Source: Thermoplasmata archaeon
GTDB lineage: Archaea > Thermoplasmatota > Thermoplasmata > Lutacidiplasmatales > UBA184
Length of the DNA: 64,000 bases
Assembly: GCA_022750435.1 (NCBI GenBank)
Contig: JAKIVS010000004.1
Coordinates: forward strand, 1 to 64,000
Direction: 5' to 3'
Positions within the stretch are counted from its first letter, which is position 1. Each line of letters starts with the position of its first letter. Shown here one piece after another: positions 9,413 to 18,090 of this stretch. Below the pieces are notes generated by a model. It was not told the origin of the DNA, searched no databases, and saw only the letters and a program-made list of their open reading frames with translations. The position numbers were made by a program, and so were the translations under genes.

Positions 9413-9784
9413 ATGGCGCGACCGATTTACGTACGGTTTGAGACCCCGACCGAACTCGCCGACAAGGCGCTCCAGCTCGTGCAGATCGCGAGCGAGACCG
9501 GCAAGGTCCGCGTCGGCACCAACGAGGTCACCAAATCGACCGAGCGCTCCGAGGCGAAGCTGATCGTGATGGCCGAGGACGTCGACCCCGTCGAGATCCT
9601 CGTGCACATCCCGATGCTCTGCGAGGAGAAGCGGATCCCGTACATTTACGTCCCGAAGAAGCAGCGGCTCGGGCAGTCCGCCGGCCTCTCGAAGTCCGCC
9701 GCGTCGATCGCGGTCGTCGAGCCGGGCGAGGCGAAGGTCCTCCTCGACGAGCTGACCCAGGCGTTCCCGACGCTGAAGAAGTAG
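9413..9784 (+). CDS. rpl7ae: Ribosomal protein L7Ae
   Basis: [57 protein letters not shown]. Confidence 0.96.
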   Translation: MARPIYVRFETPTELADKALQLVQIASETGKVRVGTNEVTKSTERSEAKLIVMAEDVDPVEILVHIPMLCEEKRIPYIYVPKKQRLGQSAGLSKSAASIAVVEPGEAKVLLDELTQAFPTLKK

Positions 9785-9807
9785 CCGGACGGTACGCGGG
9801 TTCGACC

Positions 9808-10020
9808 ATGGCGGAAGACAAGGGCTCGCCGGCCGAGGTCGTCGAGCTGATCGGCCGCACCGGCATGGCCGGGGAAGCGACCCAGGTGAAGGTCCGCGTC
9901 CTCGCCGGGCGCGACCGCGGCAAGATCATCACCCGGAACGTCGCGGGACCGATCCGAATCGGCGACGTCCTGATCCTGCGCGAGACGGCGCGCGAAGCGC
10001 GCAAGCTCTCCGTCCGCTAG
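9808..10020 (+). CDS. rps28e: Ribosomal protein S28e
   Basis: 70 aa; [49 protein letters not shown]. Confidence 0.96.
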   Translation: MAEDKGSPAEVVELIGRTGMAGEATQVKVRVLAGRDRGKIITRNVAGPIRIGDVLILRETAREARKLSVR

Positions 10021-10028
10021 GGGCACCG

Positions 10029-10478
10029 ATGGTCGTCAAGCGCTCCTGTTCGTTCTGCGCCGGTGAGATCGAGCCGGGCACCGGCACGATGTTCATCAAG
10101 CGCGACGGCGCCGTGTTCCACTTCTGCTCCTCCTCCTGCCGCAAGCAGCAGCTCCACCTGGGCCGCGTCGGCCACCGGTTGAAGTGGACGCGCGCCCACG
10201 TCGTGAAGCGCCAGACCGAGCAGAGCTCGGCCGCCGGCAAGGCGGCGAGCAAGGCGAAGGGCGCGGCGGCGCCGTCCGCCACGAAGTCCGCGCTCCCCGC
10301 GGGCCTCATCAAGGCTCCCGCTTCCGCTCCGGAGCCCGCCGCGACGGCGGCACCCACCGAGACGGCGGGCGAGAAGCCCGCGAGCGCCCCCGCAGCCTCG
10401 GAAGCCCCGGCGACCCCGGCCCCCCCGGCCCGGAAGCCCCGCGCGAAGAAACCCGCGGAACCGCCGGCCTCGGGCTGA
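10029..10478 (+). CDS. rpl24e: Ribosomal protein L24e with long Ala/Pro/Lys-rich C-terminal tail
   Basis: CSFCAGEIEPGTGTMFIKRDGAVFHFCSSSCRKQQL zinc motif; about 85-aa low-complexity tail. Confidence 0.92.
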   Translation: MVVKRSCSFCAGEIEPGTGTMFIKRDGAVFHFCSSSCRKQQLHLGRVGHRLKWTRAHVVKRQTEQSSAAGKAASKAKGAAAPSATKSALPAGLIKAPASAPEPAATAAPTETAGEKPASAPAASEAPATPAPPARKPRAKKPAEPPASG

Positions 10479-10550
10479 GTCGACGCCAACCCGCCGCCCA
10501 GCTTCCAGTCGAACGCTGGGGTTGATGCGTCCGGCCGTTCCGGTCGATCG

Positions 10551-10838
10551 GTGACCGCGCACGCGGGACCCGGCCGACGACGGTACGTTTCCGCGAGCGA
10601 GCTCGCGGACTACGCGTTCTGCCCACGGTCCCACTACTACCGCCAGCATGCCGAGGGCCGGACGCCCGCGGCCGGCGCCGTCGCGCGCGAGCGCGCGGGG
10701 ACGTCGTACCATCTCCGCACGATTGGCGCGGACCGACGGTGGGCCGCCGCCTCCCCGTTCCCGTGGGTCGCCGCCGTCCTCGCCGGGGGAGCGATTCTCG
10801 TCCTGCTCCTCTGGCTCGCCTTGGGGTCCCTGCCGTGA
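10551..10838 (+). CDS. Small membrane protein with Cas4/AddB-like N-terminal cysteine motif (first half of a split Cas4-like nuclease)
   Basis: YVSASELADYAFCPRSHYYRQHAEG, then C-terminal TM WVAAVLAGGAILVLLLWLALG. Confidence 0.6.
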   Translation: MTAHAGPGRRRYVSASELADYAFCPRSHYYRQHAEGRTPAAGAVARERAGTSYHLRTIGADRRWAAASPFPWVAAVLAGGAILVLLLWLALGSLP

Positions 10839-11353
10839 GCCTCGCAGGAGAGCTCGAGCTCCTCGTCGGGATTGTGGGCCTCGTCCTGCTGGGGGTCGGT
10901 GCCTTGACCCTAGCGCGCATCGCCCGCGCCCGCGGGTCGGGGACGCTGGTGGCGGCGGACGACGGTCGCGCCCCCCCGCTCGACCTCGTCTCCGAGGAGT
11001 TTGGACTGGTCGGTCGCCCGGACGAGATCCGCCGACGGAGCGACGGGCGGCTCGTGCCGGTCGAAATCAAGAGCCGCGTCGCCCCACCGAGCGGCGTCCT
11101 CGGATCGCACCGAGTCCAGGTGGAGGCGTACTGCCTGCTCCTCGAGTCGACGAGCGGGAGGTCGCCGCCTTACGGGCTCGTGGTCTACCGGGGCGGGATC
11201 GAGAGAATCGTCCCGTGGGATGCCCGGGCCCGCCACGAGGTGACTTGCTTTCTCGCCGAACTGCGGAGCCCGTACGACGGGCGCGCCACGCCGACCCCTG
11301 GAAAGTGCCGTGGCTGTCGTTGGCACGACGGGTGCGACGCCCGCGCGGGGTGA
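10835..11353 (+). CDS. Membrane-anchored PD-(D/E)XK (Cas4/AddB-like) nuclease, second half
   Basis: GTGA overlap with the upstream ORF; N-terminal TM; GRPDEI...LVPVEIKSR; QVEAYCLLLE; C-terminal CRGCRWHDGC (CX2CX5C). Confidence 0.72.
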   Translation: MSLAGELELLVGIVGLVLLGVGALTLARIARARGSGTLVAADDGRAPPLDLVSEEFGLVGRPDEIRRRSDGRLVPVEIKSRVAPPSGVLGSHRVQVEAYCLLLESTSGRSPPYGLVVYRGGIERIVPWDARARHEVTCFLAELRSPYDGRATPTPGKCRGCRWHDGCDARAG

Positions 11354-11380
11354 GGGGCTCAGGGAACCGCCGACCGAGGG

Positions 11381-11716
11381 TCACCGCGGTGGGGCCGAGA
11401 CCTTGCGGAGCGACCGCTCCAACGAATCGAGGTCTTCGAGGACGAACGCCCACAGGAGGGTGGGGGAGATTCGAAAGTACTCGTGGGCCATCTGGTTCCG
11501 GCGGCGGATCAATCGTGACCAGGGGACCTCCGGGTGGGCGGCCCGCAAGCCCACACTGAGCCGCACCGCCGCCTCGCCGAGTTGCAACAGCTCGTAGGCC
11601 ACCGCGTCCGACGTCTTGCTGTCCCGAAAGAATTCCGCTTCCCCCCCGGCGGTGTAGGCTCGGATCTGTTCGATCGACCGGAGCATGTCCGAAAGTCGGA
11701 GGGCATCGTCCCTCAC
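11381..11716 (-). CDS. hepT: HepT-like HEPN (DUF86) toxin
   Basis: 111 aa; RNQMAHEY matches the HepT RX4HXY motif; GTGA overlap with the upstream MntA-like gene. Confidence 0.85.
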   Translation of the reverse strand: MRDDALRLSDMLRSIEQIRAYTAGGEAEFFRDSKTSDAVAYELLQLGEAAVRLSVGLRAAHPEVPWSRLIRRRNQMAHEYFRISPTLLWAFVLEDLDSLERSLRKVSAPPR

Positions 11717-12159
11717 ACGCGGACCGCCTCGGACAGGACGCGGGGGCGAACGAGCCAGTGCAGTTCTTCTTCCGTGGCGAGGTCGACCGGACGACCGAGA
11801 AGAGATTCAATTTTCTCTTCCAACTCGGCGCGGCCCAGGATTCCCAGCGGGGCTCGAAATCGAACGAGCAGGTCGAGGTCGCTCTTGGGTCCGGCTTCCC
11901 GGCGGGCCACCGAGCCGAAGACCCGGAGGTCCGTGACGCCGAACGAATGTACCAGATCGAGGAACTCTCGCCGATGGTCGCCGAGCACCTCGCCGATGCC
12001 GGTGCCACGAACGGACCGGGCCTTCCGGGCGACGACCGGTCGAGGGACGTTCCACTGGGTCGATTTGCAACGCGGACACAGCCGCACCGGGGACTTCCGC
12101 AACCGCCAGACGTACGCGCACCGGTAGCAACCGAGCAGTCCCGATCCGAGGTCCGGCAT
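11713..12159 (-). CDS. mntA: MntA-like minimal nucleotidyltransferase antitoxin with N-terminal zinc ribbon
   Basis: GSVARREAGPKSDLDLLV = GSX10DXD; N-term CYRC...CPRC. Confidence 0.83.
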   Translation of the reverse strand: MPDLGSGLLGCYRCAYVWRLRKSPVRLCPRCKSTQWNVPRPVVARKARSVRGTGIGEVLGDHRREFLDLVHSFGVTDLRVFGSVARREAGPKSDLDLLVRFRAPLGILGRAELEEKIESLLGRPVDLATEEELHWLVRPRVLSEAVRV

Positions 12160-12411
12160 CGAACGAAGTACCGCCCGCTACCGGATTAAGGCTTACTTTG
12201 GAAGTAGGAGTGGAATCAGGGGCCGTTAGATACTAGTGCGGTCCTCTCCTCCCTTGGCCCAGGGCCAGGAGGTTCCGGAGAAATGGCAGCGATCTACGAT
12301 GCCGTGTCGCCGCGAACCGACTGACCCAAGTCTCGCACTTGCCCGCGGCCTCTGACATCGTTCGCTTCCTTCCTCCGCGGAACCGCCGTTCGCCCGGGCC
12401 GGGGGAAACCG

Positions 12412-13158
12412 ATGCCCAACGATGGGTACCTCGACAGCAGCGTGCACTGGAAGGTGCGGACCGGACAGATCGAATTCGCCGAGCCGACCCACGGCGAGGT
12501 AGCGGACGCCATCCTCGACGGGGGGCTCGCCACCGAGGTCGGCCAACGCCTCGGGAGCGGGAAGGAGGCCGACGTCTACCTCGCGCGCGACGGCCATCGC
12601 CTCGTCGCGGTGAAGGTGTACCGGCAGTACCGGACCGCGCATCGCGGCGGCCGGCCGATCAAGCTCGCCACGATGGGGGAACGGGCCCTCCTCGAGTTCG
12701 ACCTGCTCTCGTACGCCTACCAGGGCGGGGCGCGGGTCCCGAAACCCGGGAACCGGATCGAGAACATGTTCTCGATGCAGTACATCGGGAGCCCGGACGC
12801 CGCCGCGCCCATGCTCCAGAAGGCGACGCTCGAGGATCCGGAATCGTTCCTGCAGGCGACCCTGGCCGGGATCGAGGGGCTCGCCGAGGCCGGCATCGTC
12901 CACTCGGACCTGAGCCCGTTCAACATCCTCGTCCACGACGGAGCCCCGTGGTTCATCGACCTCGCCGCGGGGATCCGCGTCGACCGGTTGGGGTGGCCGC
13001 CGTGGGTCCGACTGACCCAGGCGATGGAGTCGCTGCGCCACGGACTGACGATGCTCGAGCGGCACTTCCGCCGGTACGATCTCGAGTTCGACGCCGCCGA
13101 CGTCCTCAACCGGGTCCGGAGCCAGATCGACCGGTTCGGCGTGATGACCCCGCCGTGA
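12412..13158 (+). CDS. rio1: RIO-type serine/threonine kinase (RIO1-like)
   Basis: LGSGKEADVYLA, VAVKVYR, HSDLSPFNILVHDGAPWFIDLAAG. Confidence 0.88.
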   Translation: MPNDGYLDSSVHWKVRTGQIEFAEPTHGEVADAILDGGLATEVGQRLGSGKEADVYLARDGHRLVAVKVYRQYRTAHRGGRPIKLATMGERALLEFDLLSYAYQGGARVPKPGNRIENMFSMQYIGSPDAAAPMLQKATLEDPESFLQATLAGIEGLAEAGIVHSDLSPFNILVHDGAPWFIDLAAGIRVDRLGWPPWVRLTQAMESLRHGLTMLERHFRRYDLEFDAADVLNRVRSQIDRFGVMTPP

Positions 13159-13171
13159 GGCGAGGCTCCTC

Positions 13172-13954
13172 CTAGGTCGCCGGCACGAAGGAGACGTGCG
13201 GCGCCCCGAGTCGCGGGTCGACGACAACGAGGTGGCCAGGGAACGCGGGCCGGACTCCCCGCACGACGAGACCGAGCTCGCCCCGGTGGAGGCCGAGGAT
13301 CACATCGGCGTTCCCACGAGCCGCGTCCGCGCATCCGAGGCCCGGACGCAGGAGGCCGAGGACGAGATTTCCGACGATCCGGGCGCGCTTGACCCCGTGG
13401 AAGAACATCCGCGTCGCGACGTCGGCGCCGAACAGCATCTCGGCGATCTCGAACGCGACCATTTCGACGAACGGCTTCTCGCGCACGCCCATCACGGCCT
13501 TCTCGGCGACGACCATCTTCGCCATCTGCTCCTTTCCGGACCTTTTCTTTGCCGCGACCGTGTCGGCCGGGCGGGACTTCGAAAGGTCGACCACGTACGG
13601 GACCTCCGTGTCCTCGGACACGTACACCACGACCCGGACCCGGGTGTCGAACCGCCGGCGGCTCACCCACCGGGTCAGGTCGGCCCGGAACCCGTGCGGG
13701 GTCTCGCGCGACGGGAGGACCGCGAGCACGCCGCGGGACTGGTAGAGGAAATTGAGGTAGAGCGGCGTGAGCAGGAGCGACCGGTCCCGGGGCTCGATCG
13801 TCTCGTCCATCTCGAAGAGCGCGTGACTCCCCCGCGGGAACCCGCCTCCGAGGAGTCGGTCGAAATCGGGGATCCCGCTCGAGAACCGCTCGGGGGTGTC
13901 CGGAATCGGGGTCCACGTCGATGCGGGCTCGTCGTGCTTCGCCGACTTCGGCAT
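13172..13954 (-). CDS. KaiC/GvpD-like RecA-superfamily protein lacking a canonical P-loop
   Basis: SGIPDFDRLLGGGFPRGSHALFEMDETIEPRDRSLLLTPLYLNFL; start chosen at the internal Met (MPKSAKHDEP). Confidence 0.65.
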   Translation of the reverse strand: MPKSAKHDEPASTWTPIPDTPERFSSGIPDFDRLLGGGFPRGSHALFEMDETIEPRDRSLLLTPLYLNFLYQSRGVLAVLPSRETPHGFRADLTRWVSRRRFDTRVRVVVYVSEDTEVPYVVDLSKSRPADTVAAKKRSGKEQMAKMVVAEKAVMGVREKPFVEMVAFEIAEMLFGADVATRMFFHGVKRARIVGNLVLGLLRPGLGCADAARGNADVILGLHRGELGLVVRGVRPAFPGHLVVVDPRLGAPHVSFVPAT

Positions 13955-14166
13955 GGAGAGAAGATGCGTGGCAGGGGTTCTTAGAGACCGCTCATCCTCG
14001 ACGACAAATCGCTCCCGGGACGACATGGCCCTCTCCGAGTACGATCCCGCAGGCGCTGGGTACGCCGAGTCCGTTTCCCGGTCGAACCGACGGCTCTCCC
14101 GGTAATCCCTTTCGTCTCAATCTTGGTCAGTCAGTGAGACCATCGGCCGCTTCGGGCCGAGTCGCG

Positions 14167-14943
14167 TCAGTGTCGCCGAACCGAGTGGACGTGCGTCCGA
14201 TACGGCATCTGGAACCGGTCAAGCCCCTTCGTGTCCGGATGCTCGGCGAGGAGCGTCCGTACGGCCTCCGCGACCCGGGCGCGGGCCTCGGGCGGCTGGG
14301 AGGCGATGAAGCTCACGGACAGGGCCCGGTCGACGAACGTCGCCACGTCGCCCTCGTGGGTCCAGGTGAACACCTTCAGCTCGGGCGGGGCGAAGTGCGG
14401 GTGCGTCTCGAACGCCGCCTTCCACGCCCCCTTGTGGGTCCTCGGGACGTGGCCGGCATCGTAGGTGTCCAGGATCTCCCCGAAGGCGCCGACCCACGGC
14501 ACCGTCGAGTCCCGTCGGTTCCAGACGAGTCCGAGACCGCCGTCGGGGCGGAGGACCCGCGCGATCTCATCGAGAGCGGCCGGCTGGCGGAACCAGTGGA
14601 ACGCCTGCGCGACGACGACCGCGTCGGCGGAGGCGTCGGGGAGCGGGATCGCCTCGGCGCTCCCGTCCCGCACCTCCACGTCGGGGAGCTGCGACCGGAA
14701 CACGGCCCGCATCCCTTCGGACGGCTCGATTGCGAGGAGATGGGACCCCAGGGGCCGTAGCGCTCGCGTGAACTTTCCGGTCCCGCTGCCGAGGTCGACG
14801 ACCGTGCGGCCGGGCCCGAGCCCGAGGACCTCGGCGAGGTACTGAACCGCCTCGGGAGGGTAGTCCGGACGGCCGCGCTCGTACTCCGGCCCTACGGTGT
14901 CGAACGCCCGGGCGAGCGGGTGCACGTCCGCCGAGCCGACCAT
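14167..14943 (-). CDS. Class I SAM-dependent methyltransferase
   Basis: VVDLGSGTGKFTRAL, AFHWFRQPAALDEIARVLRPDGGLGLVWN. Confidence 0.85.
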   Translation of the reverse strand: MVGSADVHPLARAFDTVGPEYERGRPDYPPEAVQYLAEVLGLGPGRTVVDLGSGTGKFTRALRPLGSHLLAIEPSEGMRAVFRSQLPDVEVRDGSAEAIPLPDASADAVVVAQAFHWFRQPAALDEIARVLRPDGGLGLVWNRRDSTVPWVGAFGEILDTYDAGHVPRTHKGAWKAAFETHPHFAPPELKVFTWTHEGDVATFVDRALSVSFIASQPPEARARVAEAVRTLLAEHPDTKGLDRFQMPYRTHVHSVRRH

Positions 14944-15035
14944 GTCAGACCGGTCCGGACGAGCGGCCTCCCCATCTTGGGCGTTGCGCCCGCTCCCGCC
15001 AAGCCTTTTGACGGACGCGAGGCTCGGAGCCGTCG

Positions 15036-15494
15036 ATGGCGGAGGGGACGGTCGAGCGGACGCTCGTGCTCGTGAAGCCGGACGGGGTCCGGCGCGGTCT
15101 CGTTGGCGAGATCGTCGGCCGCTTCGAGAAGAAGCAGCTCCGGATCGTCGCCGCGAAGCTGACGATGGTCACGACCACGACGGCGGAGACCCACTACGCC
15201 GAGCACAAGGGGAAGCCGTTCTACCCGGGACTCGTCACCCACATCACCTCCGCGCCGGTGTTCGCCCTCGTCCTCGAGGGGAAGTCGGCGATCACCATCG
15301 TCCGCGCGATCACGGGCGCCACCAATCCCCAGACGGCGGCCCCCGGGACGATTCGCGGGGACCTCGCCCTCGGTGTCACCCCGAACCTGATCCACGCCTC
15401 GGACTCCCCGACCTCCGCCGAGCGCGAGATCGCTCTGTTCTTCGAGCCGTCGGAGTTTTCCCAGTACGACCGTGTGGGCGCAGAGTATGCCTGA
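15036..15494 (+). CDS. ndk: Nucleoside diphosphate kinase
   Basis: RTLVLVKPDGVRRGLVGEIVGRFE, NLIHASDSPTSAEREIALFF. Confidence 0.96.
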   Translation: MAEGTVERTLVLVKPDGVRRGLVGEIVGRFEKKQLRIVAAKLTMVTTTTAETHYAEHKGKPFYPGLVTHITSAPVFALVLEGKSAITIVRAITGATNPQTAAPGTIRGDLALGVTPNLIHASDSPTSAEREIALFFEPSEFSQYDRVGAEYA

Positions 15495-16065
15495 GACCAC
15501 ATCCTCCGAGGTCGAGCGCGCCGTGCGCGCGCTCCGCGCCGGCAAGCTCGTCGTCTACCCGACCGACACCCTGGTCGGGCTCGGCGCCCGGGCCGACGAC
15601 CCGGACGCCGTCGAGCGTCTCCTCGAGGCGAAGGCCCGACCGACGGGCTCCCCGCTCTCCCTCGCGCTCTCGAGCTACGCCGAAGTGGAGCCGTGGGCCG
15701 AGGTCACCGCCCCGCGACGTGCGTGGATGCGACGCCACCTCCCGGGGCCGTACACCGCAATTCTCCCAGCGAGCGCCGCCGCCAAGTCCACGTTCGCCCC
15801 GTCCGTCCTCTCGCCCGGGGGCACCCTCGGGATCCGGATCCCGGACCACCCCCTCGCGCGCACACTCGCCGAGCTCGTCAGGCCCGTGACCTCGACGAGC
15901 GCCAACCGGCACGGCGAGGCGCCGGCCCGGTCGGTCGACGAAGCGCGCCGGATCTTCGGGAACGAAGTCGCGGTGTACCTCGATGGCGCCCCGGCCCCTT
16001 CGGGACGCCCCTCGACCTTGGTCGACCTTACGGGCGCGAAGCCCCGGACCCTCTCGCGGCGGTAG
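15487..16065 (+). CDS. sua5: L-threonylcarbamoyladenylate synthase (Sua5/YrdC family)
   Basis: GKLVVYPTDTLVGLGARADD, LGIRIPDHPLARTLAE, TSTSANRHGEAP. Confidence 0.9.
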   Translation: MPETTSSEVERAVRALRAGKLVVYPTDTLVGLGARADDPDAVERLLEAKARPTGSPLSLALSSYAEVEPWAEVTAPRRAWMRRHLPGPYTAILPASAAAKSTFAPSVLSPGGTLGIRIPDHPLARTLAELVRPVTSTSANRHGEAPARSVDEARRIFGNEVAVYLDGAPAPSGRPSTLVDLTGAKPRTLSRR

Positions 16066-16072
16066 ACCCTCC

Positions 16073-16954
16073 GTGGCCCCGTATCCCGTCGACCTGGAGC
16101 GGTGGCGGCGCGCCGCCCGGATCAGCGCGGAGGCGCGGGAGGTCGGTGCGGCCGCGGCCGTCCCCGGCGCCCGTCGCCAGGACGTTGCGGAGGCGGTCGA
16201 GCGGTACATCCGCTCGAAGGGCGCGGAGCCGGCCTTCCCAACGAATCTCTCGCGGAACGTCGAGGCGGCGCACTTCACGCCCCCTCCCGAGGACGAGGCG
16301 CTCCTCGTGGAGGGCGACGTGCTCAAGGTCGACGTGGGCGCCCACATCGACGGCGCCATCGCCGACACCGCGGTCACCGTCGAGGTCGGCGGCGGGGGCC
16401 GGCACACGAACCTCTTGCGCGCCGCCCGCGACGCCGTCGAGGCGGCGATCGCCCAGGTCCGCGCCGGCGTGGAGGTCGACGAGCTCAGCCAGGCGATCGA
16501 GTCGGCGATCCACGCGCGCGGACTGAAACCGGTCGGGAATCTCTCGGGCCACTCGATCCAGCCGTACCTGCTCCATGCGGGCAAGTCGATCCCGAACGTC
16601 TCCGGGGTCTCGACCGACGTCCTTGAGGAAGGCGAGGTGATCGCCATCGAGCCGTTCGCCACGAACGGCGACGGGGCGATCGAGAACGGCCCGTACGGCC
16701 ACATCCAGCGCTTCCGCCGCGACCCCGGCCCGTCGGACCCGGTCCTCCAACGTCTGTTCGAGCGGTTCCGCACCCTGCCGTTCACCGCCCGGTGGGTCGA
16801 CCCCGCCGACCGACCGGCGCTCGCGAAGGCCCGCAAGTCCCTGCAGACGTACCCCGTGTTCCTGGAATCCGGCGGCGGGCTCGTCTCGCAGGCCGAGCAC
16901 ACCGTGCTCGTCACCGCCGACGGGGTCGAGGTCCTGACCCGGTCTCCCACCTAG
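16073..16954 (+). CDS. map: Methionine aminopeptidase type II
   Basis: EGDVLKVDVGAHIDGAIADTAVTV, GLKPVGNLSGHSIQPYLLHAGKSIPNV, EEGEVIAIEPFAT. Confidence 0.94.
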   Translation: MAPYPVDLERWRRAARISAEAREVGAAAAVPGARRQDVAEAVERYIRSKGAEPAFPTNLSRNVEAAHFTPPPEDEALLVEGDVLKVDVGAHIDGAIADTAVTVEVGGGGRHTNLLRAARDAVEAAIAQVRAGVEVDELSQAIESAIHARGLKPVGNLSGHSIQPYLLHAGKSIPNVSGVSTDVLEEGEVIAIEPFATNGDGAIENGPYGHIQRFRRDPGPSDPVLQRLFERFRTLPFTARWVDPADRPALAKARKSLQTYPVFLESGGGLVSQAEHTVLVTADGVEVLTRSPT

Positions 16955-18090
16955 CCGGCCCGCTCGAAGTCCGCGCGCGCGAGCTTCGCGCCTTCCACGA
17001 CGGCGGCGAGCTTCTGCCATGCGACCTCAAGGCTTCGCGTCCGCAGGCCGCAGTCCGGGTTGACCCAGATCTTCGAGGGGTCGCCGAGGATCTTCGCCGC
17101 GCGGCGGATCCGGTTCGCGACCCGCTCGGCGGTCTCCACCTCGTTCCGATGCACGTCGACGACGCCGAGACCGATCTCGCGGTGGTCGTTGTACTCGCGG
17201 AACAGGTTCAGGATCTCGTAGCCGTCGCGCTCTTCGGTGTCGCGGTTCGCGAACTCCCACGCCCACTGCTGGCAGCGTTTCGCTTCGAGGATCGCCGGGA
17301 ACAGCAATCGATAGTTCGAGAAGCAGATGTGCATCGAGAACGTCGCATCGAGCCCCTCCGTCGCGGCGTTGAACCCCTCGGCGACCAGGTCGGCCTCGCC
17401 CGGATGCGTTCCCGCGGCGGGCTCGTCGATCTGGATGACGCGGCAGCCGCGCTCAATGAGCGCCTGCAGCGTCGGACGGATGGCGTGCTTCGCGATGGCG
17501 ACGACGAATTCGCGCTGCGCGCGTCGCCGCGCGGCCGGCCCCTTCCAGCCGGCTTCCCGTCCGAGGTAGTGCTCGTTGTACGACCAATCCGCGAGGGTGT
17601 ACGGTCCTGTGATCGGCAGCTTCGGAATCCCCTGCGCGTGCTCGCGGACGTAGTCGAACTCCTCGACGTGGTACGGCCGCTCGAGCCGCACCTCGCCGGT
17701 GCCGGCCGCCTTCAGGTAGTACTTGTTGTCGAACGAACGCACGTGGCCCAGAAATTGGAAGCCGCGCATCTGCCGGATTGGGTACTCGTACATCTCGATC
17801 CGCCGCGCCTCGCCGTCGTAGACGCGCGTGAGTCCGACGTGCTCGAAGTACCGGAGCGCGAACAGTGCGCCCAGGTCTCGCACCGGGCCCGGCCCGAGCT
17901 CGCGCGCACGTCCCTCGAGGAGCGCGCGCACCGACGGGTTCGCGGCGTCGGCGAAGTGGAGTCGGTCGTTCCAGCTGGTGAATTCCGTCACCGCGGCGGC
18001 ATCGAGGAGCTCGCCCCGCTGGCCGAGGAGCTGCCAGCGCGGCTTCGCGAGACTCCCGATCTCCTGCGAGGGGAACAGCGGGCCCGTCAT
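16951..18090 (-). CDS. metE: Cobalamin-independent methionine synthase, C-terminal (catalytic)-type protein
   Basis: GCRVIQIDEPA, SMHICFSNYRLLFPAI, WVNPDCGLRTRSLEVAWQKL. Confidence 0.87.
   Translation of the reverse strand: MTGPLFPSQEIGSLAKPRWQLLGQRGELLDAAAVTEFTSWNDRLHFADAANPSVRALLEGRARELGPGPVRDLGALFALRYFEHVGLTRVYDGEARRIEMYEYPIRQMRGFQFLGHVRSFDNKYYLKAAGTGEVRLERPYHVEEFDYVREHAQGIPKLPITGPYTLADWSYNEHYLGREAGWKGPAARRRAQREFVVAIAKHAIRPTLQALIERGCRVIQIDEPAAGTHPGEADLVAEGFNAATEGLDATFSMHICFSNYRLLFPAILEAKRCQQWAWEFANRDTEERDGYEILNLFREYNDHREIGLGVVDVHRNEVETAERVANRIRRAAKILGDPSKIWVNPDCGLRTRSLEVAWQKLAAVVEGAKLARADFERAG

Noticed and set aside
10551-11353. Simple frameshift error explaining the split Cas4-like gene
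   Set aside because: Not fully excluded, but the GTGA overlap, a TM on each ORF and clean ends favour two translationally coupled genes; left as a test in the finding.
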